A stretch of DNA of 64,000 bases from Mycolicibacterium hippocampi (GTDB taxonomy: Bacteria; Actinomycetota; Actinomycetes; Mycobacteriales; Mycobacteriaceae): positions 1,612,001 to 1,676,000 of the forward strand of contig NZ_BLLB01000002.1 in the NCBI RefSeq assembly GCF_010723735.1. The letters are read 5' to 3'. Below are positions 17,621 to 25,532 of the stretch, one piece after another (position 1 is the stretch's first letter; each line of letters opens with the position of its first letter). A program made the translations under genes and the position numbers. Below the pieces are notes generated by a model. It was not told where the DNA came from, made no database searches, and saw only the letters and a program-made list of their open reading frames with translations.

Positions 17621-19411
17621 TCAGCCGCGGTGCGGGACGAACTCCTGCGCCTTGGTCTTGGCGCCCTGGACCATCAGATGCCAGGCCGCCGGGTCACCCT
17701 TGAGGATCGACGAGGTCAGCTCCTTGGCCTGCTCGTAGGTGGCGTGCGGCGGTATCGGCGGCACCTCGGGGTCACATCGGATGTCCAGCACCATGGGGCC
17801 GTCGGCGGCCAGCGCCCGATCCCACGCGGCGCCGATGTCGTCCTCGTTGTCCACGGCGATGGCCTGCAGCCCCATCACGCGGGCCACCTCGGCATAGGAA
17901 ACCTCGGGAATGGTTTGTGATTCCTCGAACTTCGGTGCGCCACCCATGGCGCGCAGCTCCCAGGTGACCTGGTTGAGGTCGTTGTTGTGGAAAACACAGA
18001 TGATCAGCCGCGGATCGGTCCACTGTTCCTGGTAGCGCCTGATCGTCAGCAGTTCGGCCAAACCGTTCATCTGCATCGCGCCGTCGCCGACCATGGCGAT
18101 CACCGGCCGGTCGGGGTGGGCGAACTTGGCGCCGATCGCATACGGCACCGCGGGGCCCATGGTGGCCAACGTCCCTGACAGCGACCCGCGCACCTCGTTG
18201 CGGAAACGTACGCAGCGCGCATACCAGTTGGTCGAGGATCCGGAGTCGGCGGTGACGATCGCGTTGGCAGGCAGCCGTTCGGACAGTTCCCAGGCGACGC
18301 GCATCGGGTTCACCGGCTTGGCGGACAACATGCTCTGCCGCTCGATGGTTTCCCACCAGCGGGCGACGTTCTTCTCGATCGTCTCCTGCCAGGTCCGATC
18401 TTCGTTGCGTTCGAGCAACGGGATCAACCCGTCCAGCGTCGACGCCGCGTCGGCGACGATGTTGAGTTCGGTCGGGTAGCGCATGCCGATCGCGGTGCCG
18501 TCGATGTCGATCTGAACGGCACGTGCCTGCCCGTATTCCGGCAGGAACTGGCTGTACGGGAAGTTCGACCCGACGATGAGCAGGGTGTCGCAGTCGCGCA
18601 TCAGTTCATAACTGGGGCGGGTGCCCAGAAGTCCGATCGAACCGGTGACATACGGCAGGTCGTCGGAGAGCACATCCTTGCCCAGCAGGGCCTTGGCCAC
18701 GCCGGCGCCGGTGAGTTCGGCGACCTGTTGCACCTGGGTGGCAGCCGAGCGTGCCCCTTGCCCGATCAGGATGGCCAGTTTGCTTCCGGCGTTGATGATG
18801 TCGGCGGCCCGGCGCACCTGGTCGTCATGGGGCACCACAATCGGGTGCTCGTAGCCCGGGGTGCTCGACGGCACATGCTTGAACTTGTGTCCCGGTGCCT
18901 CGTAGGGCTCTTCCTGCAGATCGGCCGGGATGATGATCGCCGTCGGGGCGCGACGGGTGAGCGCGGTGCGGATGGCACGGTCCAGCGCGTTCGGCAGCTG
19001 GTTGGCCACGTTGACCTCGGCCAGGTATTCGCTCGCCACGTCCTTGAACAGGGACTGGAGGTCGACCTCCTGCTGGTAGCTCCCGCCCATGGCGCTGCGC
19101 GCGGTCTGGCCGACGATCGCCACCACTGGGACACGGTCGAGTTTGGCGTCGTACAGACCGTTGAGCAGATGTACCGCTCCCGGCCCCGAGGTGGCCATGC
19201 AGACGCCGACGCGACCGGAGAACTTTGCGTAGCCGACCGCTTCGAAGGCGGCCATCTCCTCATGTCGAGCCTGGATGAACTGCGGCTTGTTGTCGGATCT
19301 TCCGAAAGCGGCCACCAGGCCGTTGATCCCGTCGCCCGGGTAGGCGAACACCTGCTCGACGTTCCATTCGCGCAAGCGCTTCAACACGAAGTCCGCGACG
19401 TCCTCTGCCAT
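17621..19411 (-). CDS. Thiamine-diphosphate enzyme, pyruvate-oxidase / YdaP-like
   Basis: The 596-residue protein has the three ThDP-superfamily domains. The N-terminal PYR domain has FAYPGDGINGLVAAF and the activating glutamate in FIQARHEEMAAFEAVGYA. The central Rossmann domain contains LAILIGQGA and SIGLLGTRPSYELM. The C-terminal PP domain has the metal motif IAMVGDGAMQMNGLAEL and NNDLNQVTWE. This order fits pyruvate oxidase / YdaP or acetolactate-synthase relatives; the substrate is not determined. A palindrome at 19520-19535 lies about 110 bases before its start, next to the MarR gene, suggesting MarR control. Confidence 0.87.
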   Translation of the reverse strand: MAEDVADFVLKRLREWNVEQVFAYPGDGINGLVAAFGRSDNKPQFIQARHEEMAAFEAVGYAKFSGRVGVCMATSGPGAVHLLNGLYDAKLDRVPVVAIVGQTARSAMGGSYQQEVDLQSLFKDVASEYLAEVNVANQLPNALDRAIRTALTRRAPTAIIIPADLQEEPYEAPGHKFKHVPSSTPGYEHPIVVPHDDQVRRAADIINAGSKLAILIGQGARSAATQVQQVAELTGAGVAKALLGKDVLSDDLPYVTGSIGLLGTRPSYELMRDCDTLLIVGSNFPYSQFLPEYGQARAVQIDIDGTAIGMRYPTELNIVADAASTLDGLIPLLERNEDRTWQETIEKNVARWWETIERQSMLSAKPVNPMRVAWELSERLPANAIVTADSGSSTNWYARCVRFRNEVRGSLSGTLATMGPAVPYAIGAKFAHPDRPVIAMVGDGAMQMNGLAELLTIRRYQEQWTDPRLIICVFHNNDLNQVTWELRAMGGAPKFEESQTIPEVSYAEVARVMGLQAIAVDNEDDIGAAWDRALAADGPMVLDIRCDPEVPPIPPHATYEQAKELTSSILKGDPAAWHLMVQGAKTKAQEFVPHRG

Positions 19412-19519
19412 GTTCCTCCTCCGCGGTGGCGGACACCAGTCGGTGTGCCGCTGCGCTCTGGCCGGGTACCCGAGCGCGCCGGCCGGAAACGGCGATCACA
19501 AAATTCGAGGGGTCGATCA

Positions 19520-19535
19520 GTTGCGCACGCGCAAC
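19520..19535. promoter_or_regulatory. 16-bp palindrome, candidate MarR operator
   Basis: GTTGCGC (19520-19526) and GCGCAAC (19529-19535) form a perfect 7-bp inverted repeat around AC. The site lies between the end of the MarR gene and the start of the ThDP enzyme gene on the same strand. Its symmetry and size are those of MarR-type operators, so it is a candidate for control of the ThDP enzyme gene by the upstream regulator. Confidence 0.6.
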
Positions 19536-19546
19536 ATCTCGTCGTT

Positions 19547-20056
19547 TCAGGACGTCGCGGGCCAGAGCAGTGTCAGGATGCTGGCTTCGTCGTCGGTTTC
19601 GCCGGCTGCATCGGCGAACGCGGCGAGCGCACTGGCGAGTGCGTCGCGTTCGGTGGCCGGCATCCGGCGCAGGATCCGCTGGATGGCCGTTCGGCGTCGC
19701 CGGGTGACGTTCTCCACGAGCCGGCGTCCCGGCAGGGTCAGGGTGAGGACGATGTTGCGGCGGTCCACTTCGGAGGGCCGACGGTCGAGCAATCCCTCTC
19801 TGATGAGTCGATCGCAGGTGCGGCTGGCGTTGGACGGGTTGACGTCCAAACCGGCGGCGACCGAGGCGAGATTCATCGGACCGCGGGTGTAGATCATGAC
19901 GAGCACCCGGAACTGTGGAACCGTGACGACGTCGTCGACTCCGGCCAGGGACGCCGCGGCGATGCCGACCAGCGCTCGGGACGCCACCAGGACGGCGTCG
20001 ACCTGCTCCGGCGCCGGGGCATCGGCGGGGGTGCGCCCTGGGCGCTGCTGAGCCAT
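19547..20056 (-). CDS. MarR family transcriptional regulator
   Basis: The 169-residue winged-helix regulator has the MarR core at about residues 45-120: FRVLVMIYTRGPMNLASVAA, the recognition helix LDVNPSNASRTCDRLIREGL, and the wing RRPSEVDRRNIVLTLT. It precedes the ThDP enzyme gene by 135 bases on the same strand and follows the aconitase-like gene by 43 bases. It most likely controls one or both neighbours through the palindrome at 19520-19535. Confidence 0.9.
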   Translation of the reverse strand: MAQQRPGRTPADAPAPEQVDAVLVASRALVGIAAASLAGVDDVVTVPQFRVLVMIYTRGPMNLASVAAGLDVNPSNASRTCDRLIREGLLDRRPSEVDRRNIVLTLTLPGRRLVENVTRRRRTAIQRILRRMPATERDALASALAAFADAAGETDDEASILTLLWPATS

Positions 20057-20099
20057 GACGTGGATTCTCCCCGAGTTCCTTTGGGCGCGGCAAACCGCC

Positions 20100-22085
20100 T
20101 CACCCCAGCCGCGCCGCCGCCTGAGCGGTTTCCTCGCTGCTCTCTTTCAGCTGAGGTATCAGGCCGCCGGCGAGCACGTACCGCGCTTGGCGAGGGGAGA
20201 GCCGGTGGCGCACCTGAAATGACGACTTCTTGGTGAGGTTCTCCACGGTGATCGGGTCGGCGCCGTCGAGTGCCTTGTGCAGACCGCGCAGTGCCAGCAA
20301 GTCGTCCTGGTCGACCCCCTCGTAGTCGCCGGCGTCGATGAACTCCAGCGCCAGCACACCGAAATTGGCCAGGTTCTGCCAGTGGATACGGGCATAGGAT
20401 ATTGCGATCACCGCCCGAAGGCCCAGATGCCGCAACGCGATTGCCGCGTGCTCGCGCGACGAACCCTGACCGTAGTTCTCGCCGCCCACCACGATGTGCC
20501 CGGTATCGCCGGCGTCCTGTGCCCGCTGCGGGTAGGTCTCGTCGATCTGGGTGAAGCTGAACAGCGCGAGCTTCGGGATGTTGGACCGGAACGGCAGCGC
20601 CCGCGCGCCGGCGGGCGAGATCTCGTCGGTGGAGACGTTGTCCCCCGCCTTCAGCAGTACGGGTGCCTCGAATTCATCGAGCATCGGCTCCGGGTCGGGT
20701 AGCCGGGAGATGTTGGGGCCCTTCACCGGTTCGACTCGCTGGGCGTCATCGGGGTTCAGCGGCGCCACCAACATCGCGGTGTTGATGCTGTGCCGCGACG
20801 GCAGGTCGAGCGTCGGGTAGGACACGCCATGCTCGTGTGCCCAGTCCCGGGGATCGGTGATCACTCCGGTGAGCGCGGAGGCGGCGGCGGTCTCCGGCGA
20901 GCACAGCCAGACCCGGTCTTCCTTGGTGCCCGATCGGCCGGGGAAGTTGCGCGGCATGGTGCGCAACGAATTGTGCCCGGTGGCCGGCGCCTGTCCCATC
21001 CCGATGCACCCCATGCAGCCGGCCTGGTGGATGCGTGCGCCGCTGACTATCAGCGAGGTCGTCGCCCCCATCTTGGTGAGATCGGTGAGGATTTCGCGCG
21101 ACGTCGGGTTGATGTCGAAGCTGACGTCGGCGGAGGTCTGTCGGCCGTCCACCATCGCGGCTGCGATCGCGAAGTCCCGCAGGCCGGGATTGGCGCTGGA
21201 ACCGATCACCACCTGAGCGATCTGCTCGCCGGCCACCTCACGGACCGGCACCACGTTGCCCGGAGACGACGGTTTGGCGATCAGCGGCTCCAGCGAGCAC
21301 AGGTCGATGGTGTCCTCGACGTCATAGCCCGCCCCGTCGTCGGCGAACAGCTCGACCCAATCGTCGTCGCGTTCCTCGGCGCGCAGGAAGTCGCGCACCG
21401 CCTCGTCGCTGGGGAACACCGTGGTGGTGGCGCCGAGTTCGGCGCCCATATTGGCGATGACGTGCCTGTCCATCGCCGTCAGCGAGGCGAGTCCGGGTCC
21501 GTGGTACTCGATGATCCGGTTGACGCCGCCCTTCACATCGTGGCGGCGCAGCATTTCGAGGATGACATCCTTGGCCGAACACCACTGTGGCAGCTCGCCC
21601 TCCAGCCGCACGCCCCACACCTCGGGCATGCGTAGGTGCAACGGCATGCCTGCGATGGCAACCGCGACCTCCAGTCCGCCCACACCGATGGCGAGCATGC
21701 CGAGCGAGCCCGCGGCCGGGGTGTGGGAATCCGAGCCGACCATCGTCTGACCCGGGACGCCGAACCGTTGCATGTGTGTGGGATGCGAGACTCCGTTGCC
21801 GGGTTTGGAGAACCACAGGCCGAACCGTTCGGCGGCGGTGCGCAGATACTCGTGATCTTCGGCGTTCTTCTCGTCGGTCTGCAACAGATTGTGGTCGACG
21901 TACTGCACGCTGACCCGGGTGCGCGCGGTGTCCAGCTCGAGCGCCTCGAGCTCCTGCATCACCAGCGTGCCCGTGGCGTCCTGGGTCAACGTCTGGTCGA
22001 TGCGCAGCGCGATCTCCTCGCCGGGCGTCGTCTGTCCGGATACCAGATGTGATTCGATCAGCTTCTGGGTGACATTCGCCGGCAT
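20100..22085 (-). CDS. Aconitate-hydratase-like protein (Aquifex-type, ~660 aa) with altered cluster ligand
   Basis: The protein has about 661 residues from ATG 22085 (GGCAGGAGATG upstream). It has full aconitase architecture: MVGSDSHTPAAGSLGMLAIG in the catalytic core, GCMGCIGMG with two cluster cysteines near residues 355-358, and the swivelling C-terminal domain with GENYGQGSSREHAAIALRHL. The usual third cysteine motif GSCTN is replaced by GSSAN near residue 293, so one canonical iron-sulfur ligand is a serine. The length fits the short Aquifex-type aconitase family rather than the ~900-residue AcnA. It may isomerise citrate or a related tricarboxylate; cluster content is uncertain. Confidence 0.8.
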   Translation of the reverse strand: MPANVTQKLIESHLVSGQTTPGEEIALRIDQTLTQDATGTLVMQELEALELDTARTRVSVQYVDHNLLQTDEKNAEDHEYLRTAAERFGLWFSKPGNGVSHPTHMQRFGVPGQTMVGSDSHTPAAGSLGMLAIGVGGLEVAVAIAGMPLHLRMPEVWGVRLEGELPQWCSAKDVILEMLRRHDVKGGVNRIIEYHGPGLASLTAMDRHVIANMGAELGATTTVFPSDEAVRDFLRAEERDDDWVELFADDGAGYDVEDTIDLCSLEPLIAKPSSPGNVVPVREVAGEQIAQVVIGSSANPGLRDFAIAAAMVDGRQTSADVSFDINPTSREILTDLTKMGATTSLIVSGARIHQAGCMGCIGMGQAPATGHNSLRTMPRNFPGRSGTKEDRVWLCSPETAAASALTGVITDPRDWAHEHGVSYPTLDLPSRHSINTAMLVAPLNPDDAQRVEPVKGPNISRLPDPEPMLDEFEAPVLLKAGDNVSTDEISPAGARALPFRSNIPKLALFSFTQIDETYPQRAQDAGDTGHIVVGGENYGQGSSREHAAIALRHLGLRAVIAISYARIHWQNLANFGVLALEFIDAGDYEGVDQDDLLALRGLHKALDGADPITVENLTKKSSFQVRHRLSPRQARYVLAGGLIPQLKESSEETAQAAARLG

Positions 22086-22167
22086 CACATCTCCTGCCGC
22101 AGTCGGAATCCGATGGTTGTCGGTTAGCCCGATCGCGGAGACGTCAAACGGTGACGTCCGGCGCGAG

Positions 22168-23007
22168 TTACGTCGGCTCAGCCCCGCCTTGCGCTTCGAC
22201 CGCCACCGGCTGCCACTGCTCCCAGGTCGCGAGTCGGTTCTCGTAGTCGGCCTTGGCCAGTTGCAGTGGCACCTCGCCGAAGAACACCCGCAGCGGCGGT
22301 TGCGGTGCGTCGACGACCTTGAGGATCGCGCGGGCCGAGGCCTGCGGATCGCCGGGCGTGGAGTTGCGGGAAGCGCGTTCCTCGGCGGCGGCGGCATGTA
22401 CGTCGGCGTAGTCGGGCAGCGGCTCGGCGCTTTTGGCCGACGGGCCGGCCCAGTCGGTGGAAAAGCCCCCCGGCTCGACCAGCGTGACGTGCACGCCGAA
22501 GGGCGCCACCTCCTGGGCGAGGGCCTGGGAGAAACCTTCCAGCGCCCACTTCGACGCGTGGTACATGCCGACATTGGGGAACGCGGTGATGCCGCCGATC
22601 GAAGACACCTGGATGATGTGGCCGCTGCGTTGCGCGCGCAGGTAGGGAAGCGCGGCCTGGGTGATCCACAGCGCACCGAATACGTTGGTCTCGATCTGAG
22701 CGCGCGCCTCGGCTTCGGAGATTTCCTCGATGAACCCGAACTGCCCGTAGCCGGCGTTGTTGACGACGATGTCGAGCCGGCCGAAATGTGTGTGGGCCTG
22801 TTCGACGGCGGCGAAGTCGGCCGCGCGGTCGGTGACGTCCAGCGTGATCGGCAGCAGCGCGTCGCCGAACTCGGCGACCAGGTCGTCGAGGGTGGACACG
22901 TCACGTGCGGTGGCGGCGACCTTGTCGCCACGCTTCAGCGCCGCGATCGCCCATTCGCGGCCGAAGCCGCGGGAAGTGCCGGTGATGAACCAGATCTTTT
23001 CGGTCAT
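22168..23007 (-). CDS. Short-chain dehydrogenase/reductase
   Basis: The 279-residue classical SDR has the cofactor motif [15 protein letters not shown] (TGxxxGxG), the DVTDRAA adenine-contact segment, [12 protein letters not shown], the catalytic serine in [10 protein letters not shown] and the YxxxK motif in [12 protein letters not shown]. The substrate is unknown; the C-terminal extension resembles the broad oxidoreductase group often named by similarity to retinol or ketosteroid dehydrogenases. The start is ATG 23007. It is divergent from menG with a 70-base shared upstream region. Confidence 0.9.
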   Translation of the reverse strand: MTEKIWFITGTSRGFGREWAIAALKRGDKVAATARDVSTLDDLVAEFGDALLPITLDVTDRAADFAAVEQAHTHFGRLDIVVNNAGYGQFGFIEEISEAEARAQIETNVFGALWITQAALPYLRAQRSGHIIQVSSIGGITAFPNVGMYHASKWALEGFSQALAQEVAPFGVHVTLVEPGGFSTDWAGPSAKSAEPLPDYADVHAAAAEERASRNSTPGDPQASARAILKVVDAPQPPLRVFFGEVPLQLAKADYENRLATWEQWQPVAVEAQGGAEPT

Positions 23008-23077
23008 GGCTGGGTCAATGCGCGCACCGCCACCTCGCATTCCCATCACAAGCAGGTTCACAGGTAGCGTCGGTCGG

Positions 23078-23767
23078 GTGAATCGCGCGTCGCTGGAGAA
23101 GAATCCCCATGAGGTGGCGTCGATGTTCGACGGCGTCGCACGCCGCTACGACCTGACCAACACCGTGCTCTCGCTGGGCCAGGACCGGTTCTGGCGCCGC
23201 GCCACCCGCGAGGCACTGAGAATCGGGCCCGGCGACAAGGTGCTCGACCTGGCGGCCGGCACCGCCGTGTCGACCGAGGAGCTTGCGGCCTCGGGCGCGT
23301 GGTGCGTGGCCGCGGACTTCTCCGTCGGCATGCTCGCCGCGGGCGCGGGCCGCCGGGTGCCGAAGGTGGCGGGTGATGCCACCCGGCTGCCGTTCGACGA
23401 CGGGGTCTTCGACGCGGTGACGATCAGCTTCGGCCTGCGCAATGTCGTCGACCACGCCGCGGGGTTGCGGGAGATGGCCCGGGTGACTCGCCCCGGGGGG
23501 CGGCTGGTGGTGTGTGAGTTCTCGACGCCGACGAACGCGCTGTTCTCCACGGTGTACAAGGAGTATCTGATGCAGGCGCTGCCGCGGATCGCCCGTGCGG
23601 TGTCGTCGAACCCCGACGCCTATGTGTATCTGGCGGAGTCGATCCGGGCGTGGCCGGAGCAGCCCGAGCTGGCGCGGCGCATCGGTGAGGCCGGCTGGAC
23701 CGACGTGCGGTGGCGCAACCTGACCGGGGGCATCGTCGCCCTGCACGCCGCCACCAAGCCGCAGTAG
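23078..23767 (+). CDS. menG: Demethylmenaquinone methyltransferase MenG (UbiE)
   Basis: MenG transfers a methyl group from S-adenosylmethionine to demethylmenaquinone, finishing the ring. The protein has about 229 residues from GTG 23078. Motif I is [15 protein letters not shown], and the UbiE signatures are [20 protein letters not shown] at the N terminus and [20 protein letters not shown] in the centre, followed by [14 protein letters not shown]. All fit family PF01209. It occupies the Rv0558 position but is separated from mgtA by the inserted minus-strand block. Confidence 0.94.
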   Translation: MNRASLEKNPHEVASMFDGVARRYDLTNTVLSLGQDRFWRRATREALRIGPGDKVLDLAAGTAVSTEELAASGAWCVAADFSVGMLAAGAGRRVPKVAGDATRLPFDDGVFDAVTISFGLRNVVDHAAGLREMARVTRPGGRLVVCEFSTPTNALFSTVYKEYLMQALPRIARAVSSNPDAYVYLAESIRAWPEQPELARRIGEAGWTDVRWRNLTGGIVALHAATKPQ

Positions 23768-23776
23768 CTTCGTCCC

Positions 23777-23836
23777 GCGAACGCGCGCGTCTGCACGCCG
23801 ACGCGCCGCCACAGACGTACATCTGCGCGCGTTCGC
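23777..23836. repeat. GC-rich palindromic repeat, copy 1 of 3
   Basis: GCGAACGCGCGC (23777-23788) is matched by its exact reverse complement GCGCGCGTTCGC (23825-23836). Inside lie GTCTG and CAGAC, which can form an inner stem around the CCGACGCGCCG core, followed by GTAC. Related sequences occur at 24951-25011 and 25459-25516. It sits just after menG and before the hydrolase gene. Confidence 0.65.
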
Positions 23837-23886
23837 CGCCCGCGAAAGCGCCCGTCAGCGCACCCAACAGCGCTAGCGTCACGACC

Positions 23887-24945
23887 ATGCCGCACGGACG
23901 CCTCGCCGACCCCGACACCACGCTGGGCACCGACCCGCGCTCGGACCCCCGGATGGTCGCGGCATTCGCCCGATTCGGTTTGGACGGACCGATGCCGTCG
24001 AGCGGGCTGACTGTCGACTCCCCGCTGGAAGAGCGGCACGCGTTCGCGGCGATGAGCGAAGAAGCCATCGGCATGATCTTCGAAACGCTGGCCCACGACG
24101 TCACCGAGCCCGACGGGGTGTCGTCGACCGCCACGACCATCACCGGTGTCGACGGCAACGACATCACGCTGTACATCAGCGGGCCTGATCACGCCGATGG
24201 CCCGCTACCGGCCATCCTGCACCTGCATGGCGGCGGGATGGCGATCGGCAGCGCGACGGACCTGTGTTACGTCCGGTTGCGTGAACATCTCGCCGCGACC
24301 GGTCTCGTCGTCGTCGGGGTCGAATTCCGCAACTCCAGCGCCAAATTGGGCTCATATCCGTTCCCGGCCGGGCTCGACGACTGCGCGTCAGCCGCCCGTT
24401 GGGTCAGCGCCAACCGCCGCAATCTCGGCATCAGTCACATCGTCGCATCCGGCGAATCCGGCGGCGGAAACCTGACACTGACGTTGGCGCACAAGGCGAA
24501 ACGGGAAGGTTGGATCGACCAGATCGCAGGCTTCTATGCGCAATGTCCGTTCATCTCGAATCGGTGGCAGCAGGACTGCGACGACCTGCCGTCCCTCGAG
24601 GAGAACGACGGGTACTTCATCAGCCGCGAGCAGGCCGCGCTGCTCGGATCGCTGTACGACCCCGACGGAACCCACGCTCGGGATGCGACGTGCTGGGCTG
24701 CGATGGCCACCGACGTTGAACTCAAAGGCCTTCCGCCGCATATGATCTCGGTGAACGAACTGGACCCGTTGCGCGACGAGGGCCTGCAGTACTACCGCAG
24801 GTTGCTGCGCGCGGGGGTGCCTACCGTAGGTCGCGTGGTGGCGGGTACCTGCCACGGCGGGGACCTGCTGTTCGGCAGCGCGATGCCGGAGGTGTTCGGG
24901 GCCAGCGTCCGCGATCTCAGCGGCTTCGCGCACTCGCTGGCCTAG
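23887..24945 (+). CDS. Alpha/beta hydrolase of the hormone-sensitive-lipase type
   Basis: The 352-residue protein starts at ATG 23887. It has the HGG oxyanion motif in LHLHGGGMAIGSATDL, the nucleophile elbow IVASGESGGGNLTL (GESGG), an aspartate in VNELDPLRDEG, and a candidate catalytic histidine in VAGTCHGGDLLFG. These place it in the HSL / carboxylesterase family that hydrolyses acyl esters. It has no signal peptide and is probably cytoplasmic. GC-rich palindromic repeats lie on both sides of the gene. Confidence 0.87.
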   Translation: MPHGRLADPDTTLGTDPRSDPRMVAAFARFGLDGPMPSSGLTVDSPLEERHAFAAMSEEAIGMIFETLAHDVTEPDGVSSTATTITGVDGNDITLYISGPDHADGPLPAILHLHGGGMAIGSATDLCYVRLREHLAATGLVVVGVEFRNSSAKLGSYPFPAGLDDCASAARWVSANRRNLGISHIVASGESGGGNLTLTLAHKAKREGWIDQIAGFYAQCPFISNRWQQDCDDLPSLEENDGYFISREQAALLGSLYDPDGTHARDATCWAAMATDVELKGLPPHMISVNELDPLRDEGLQYYRRLLRAGVPTVGRVVAGTCHGGDLLFGSAMPEVFGASVRDLSGFAHSLA

Positions 24946-24950
24946 GTCCG

Positions 24951-25011
24951 GCGAGCGAGCGTGTCTGCACCCCGACGCGCCGCAGCAGACGTACCAACGC
25001 GCACCCTCGCG
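24951..25011. repeat. GC-rich palindromic repeat, copy 2 of 3
   Basis: This copy follows the hydrolase stop. It shares the series TCTGCAC, CCGACGCGCCG, CAGACGTAC and an ACGCGCA segment with copy 1, and keeps the inner GTCTG/CAGAC complementarity. The outer arms (GCGAGCGAGCGTG and CGCGCACCCTCGC) are imperfect. Confidence 0.55.
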
Positions 25012-25024
25012 GCGCTCGACAGTG

Positions 25025-25444
25025 TCAGCAATGTTCCCACAGCCGCGCGGACTGACCGCCGACGTCCGGATCGTGGATCTGCTGGAAATTGCGCCCGCCC
25101 CGGCCGAAGGTGGCGATCACCGCAGGGGGCGCCGCAGACTCGGTGATCGGGGTCGCCAGCCACCGGCACGGTCGAACGTGAACGAGGTCGACGCTCTCGC
25201 CGTCGGCGTCGTAGAAGTACGGCCCGTCGAGCAGTCCTAGCCAGTACAGCCCGTCGCCGTCACGGCTCCACACGAACGACCCGTCGGCGACCGAGGCGAA
25301 GCGTTCGATACGGCGGGCCAATCGCTCCGGGTCACGATCACCGCCGAAACCGCACAGCCCCAACGTATGTGCACGCTCTATCGCACCCTGTGGATCCAGG
25401 TCGTCACGGCGCGACCGCAAGGGTGCGCGGTACACAGACGTCAC
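25025..25444 (-). CDS. Small mycobacterial protein of unknown function
   Basis: This 139-residue protein begins at GTG 25444. Visible segments are AHTLGLCGFGG, RRIERFASVADGSFVWSRDGD, YWLGLLDGPYFYDAD and a C-terminal ATFGRGGRNFQQIHDP ending in WEHC. I have seen similar mycobacterial proteins loosely labelled GAF-domain-containing, but the sequence is too short for a full GAF domain and I assign no function. It is flanked on both sides by GC-rich palindromic repeats. Confidence 0.65.
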   Translation of the reverse strand: MTSVYRAPLRSRRDDLDPQGAIERAHTLGLCGFGGDRDPERLARRIERFASVADGSFVWSRDGDGLYWLGLLDGPYFYDADGESVDLVHVRPCRWLATPITESAAPPAVIATFGRGGRNFQQIHDPDVGGQSARLWEHC

Positions 25445-25458
25445 GCTCGCCCCACGAT

Positions 25459-25516
25459 GAACGCGCGCAAATGCACACCGATGGCGGCGCGCCGGTGTAC
25501 AAACACGCGCCCTCGC
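25459..25516. repeat. GC-rich palindromic repeat, copy 3 of 3
   Basis: This copy lies between the small unknown gene and menJ. It keeps the outer GAACGCGCGC / ACACGCGC layout and the TGCAC...CCGA...GTAC order, but the inner stem is ACACCG (25475-25480) with CGGTGT (25493-25498) in place of GTCTG/CAGAC. Both sides of the inner stem have changed together. Confidence 0.5.
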
Positions 25517-25532
25517 GGAGCGAAGGCACCTG

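Noticed and set aside
22086-22931. Upstream extension of the aconitase frame to 943 codons
   Set aside because: The extension is a low-complexity Arg/Pro/Ser frame running through the SDR gene on the same strand in another frame. A good ribosome site and the family N terminus place the start at 22085.
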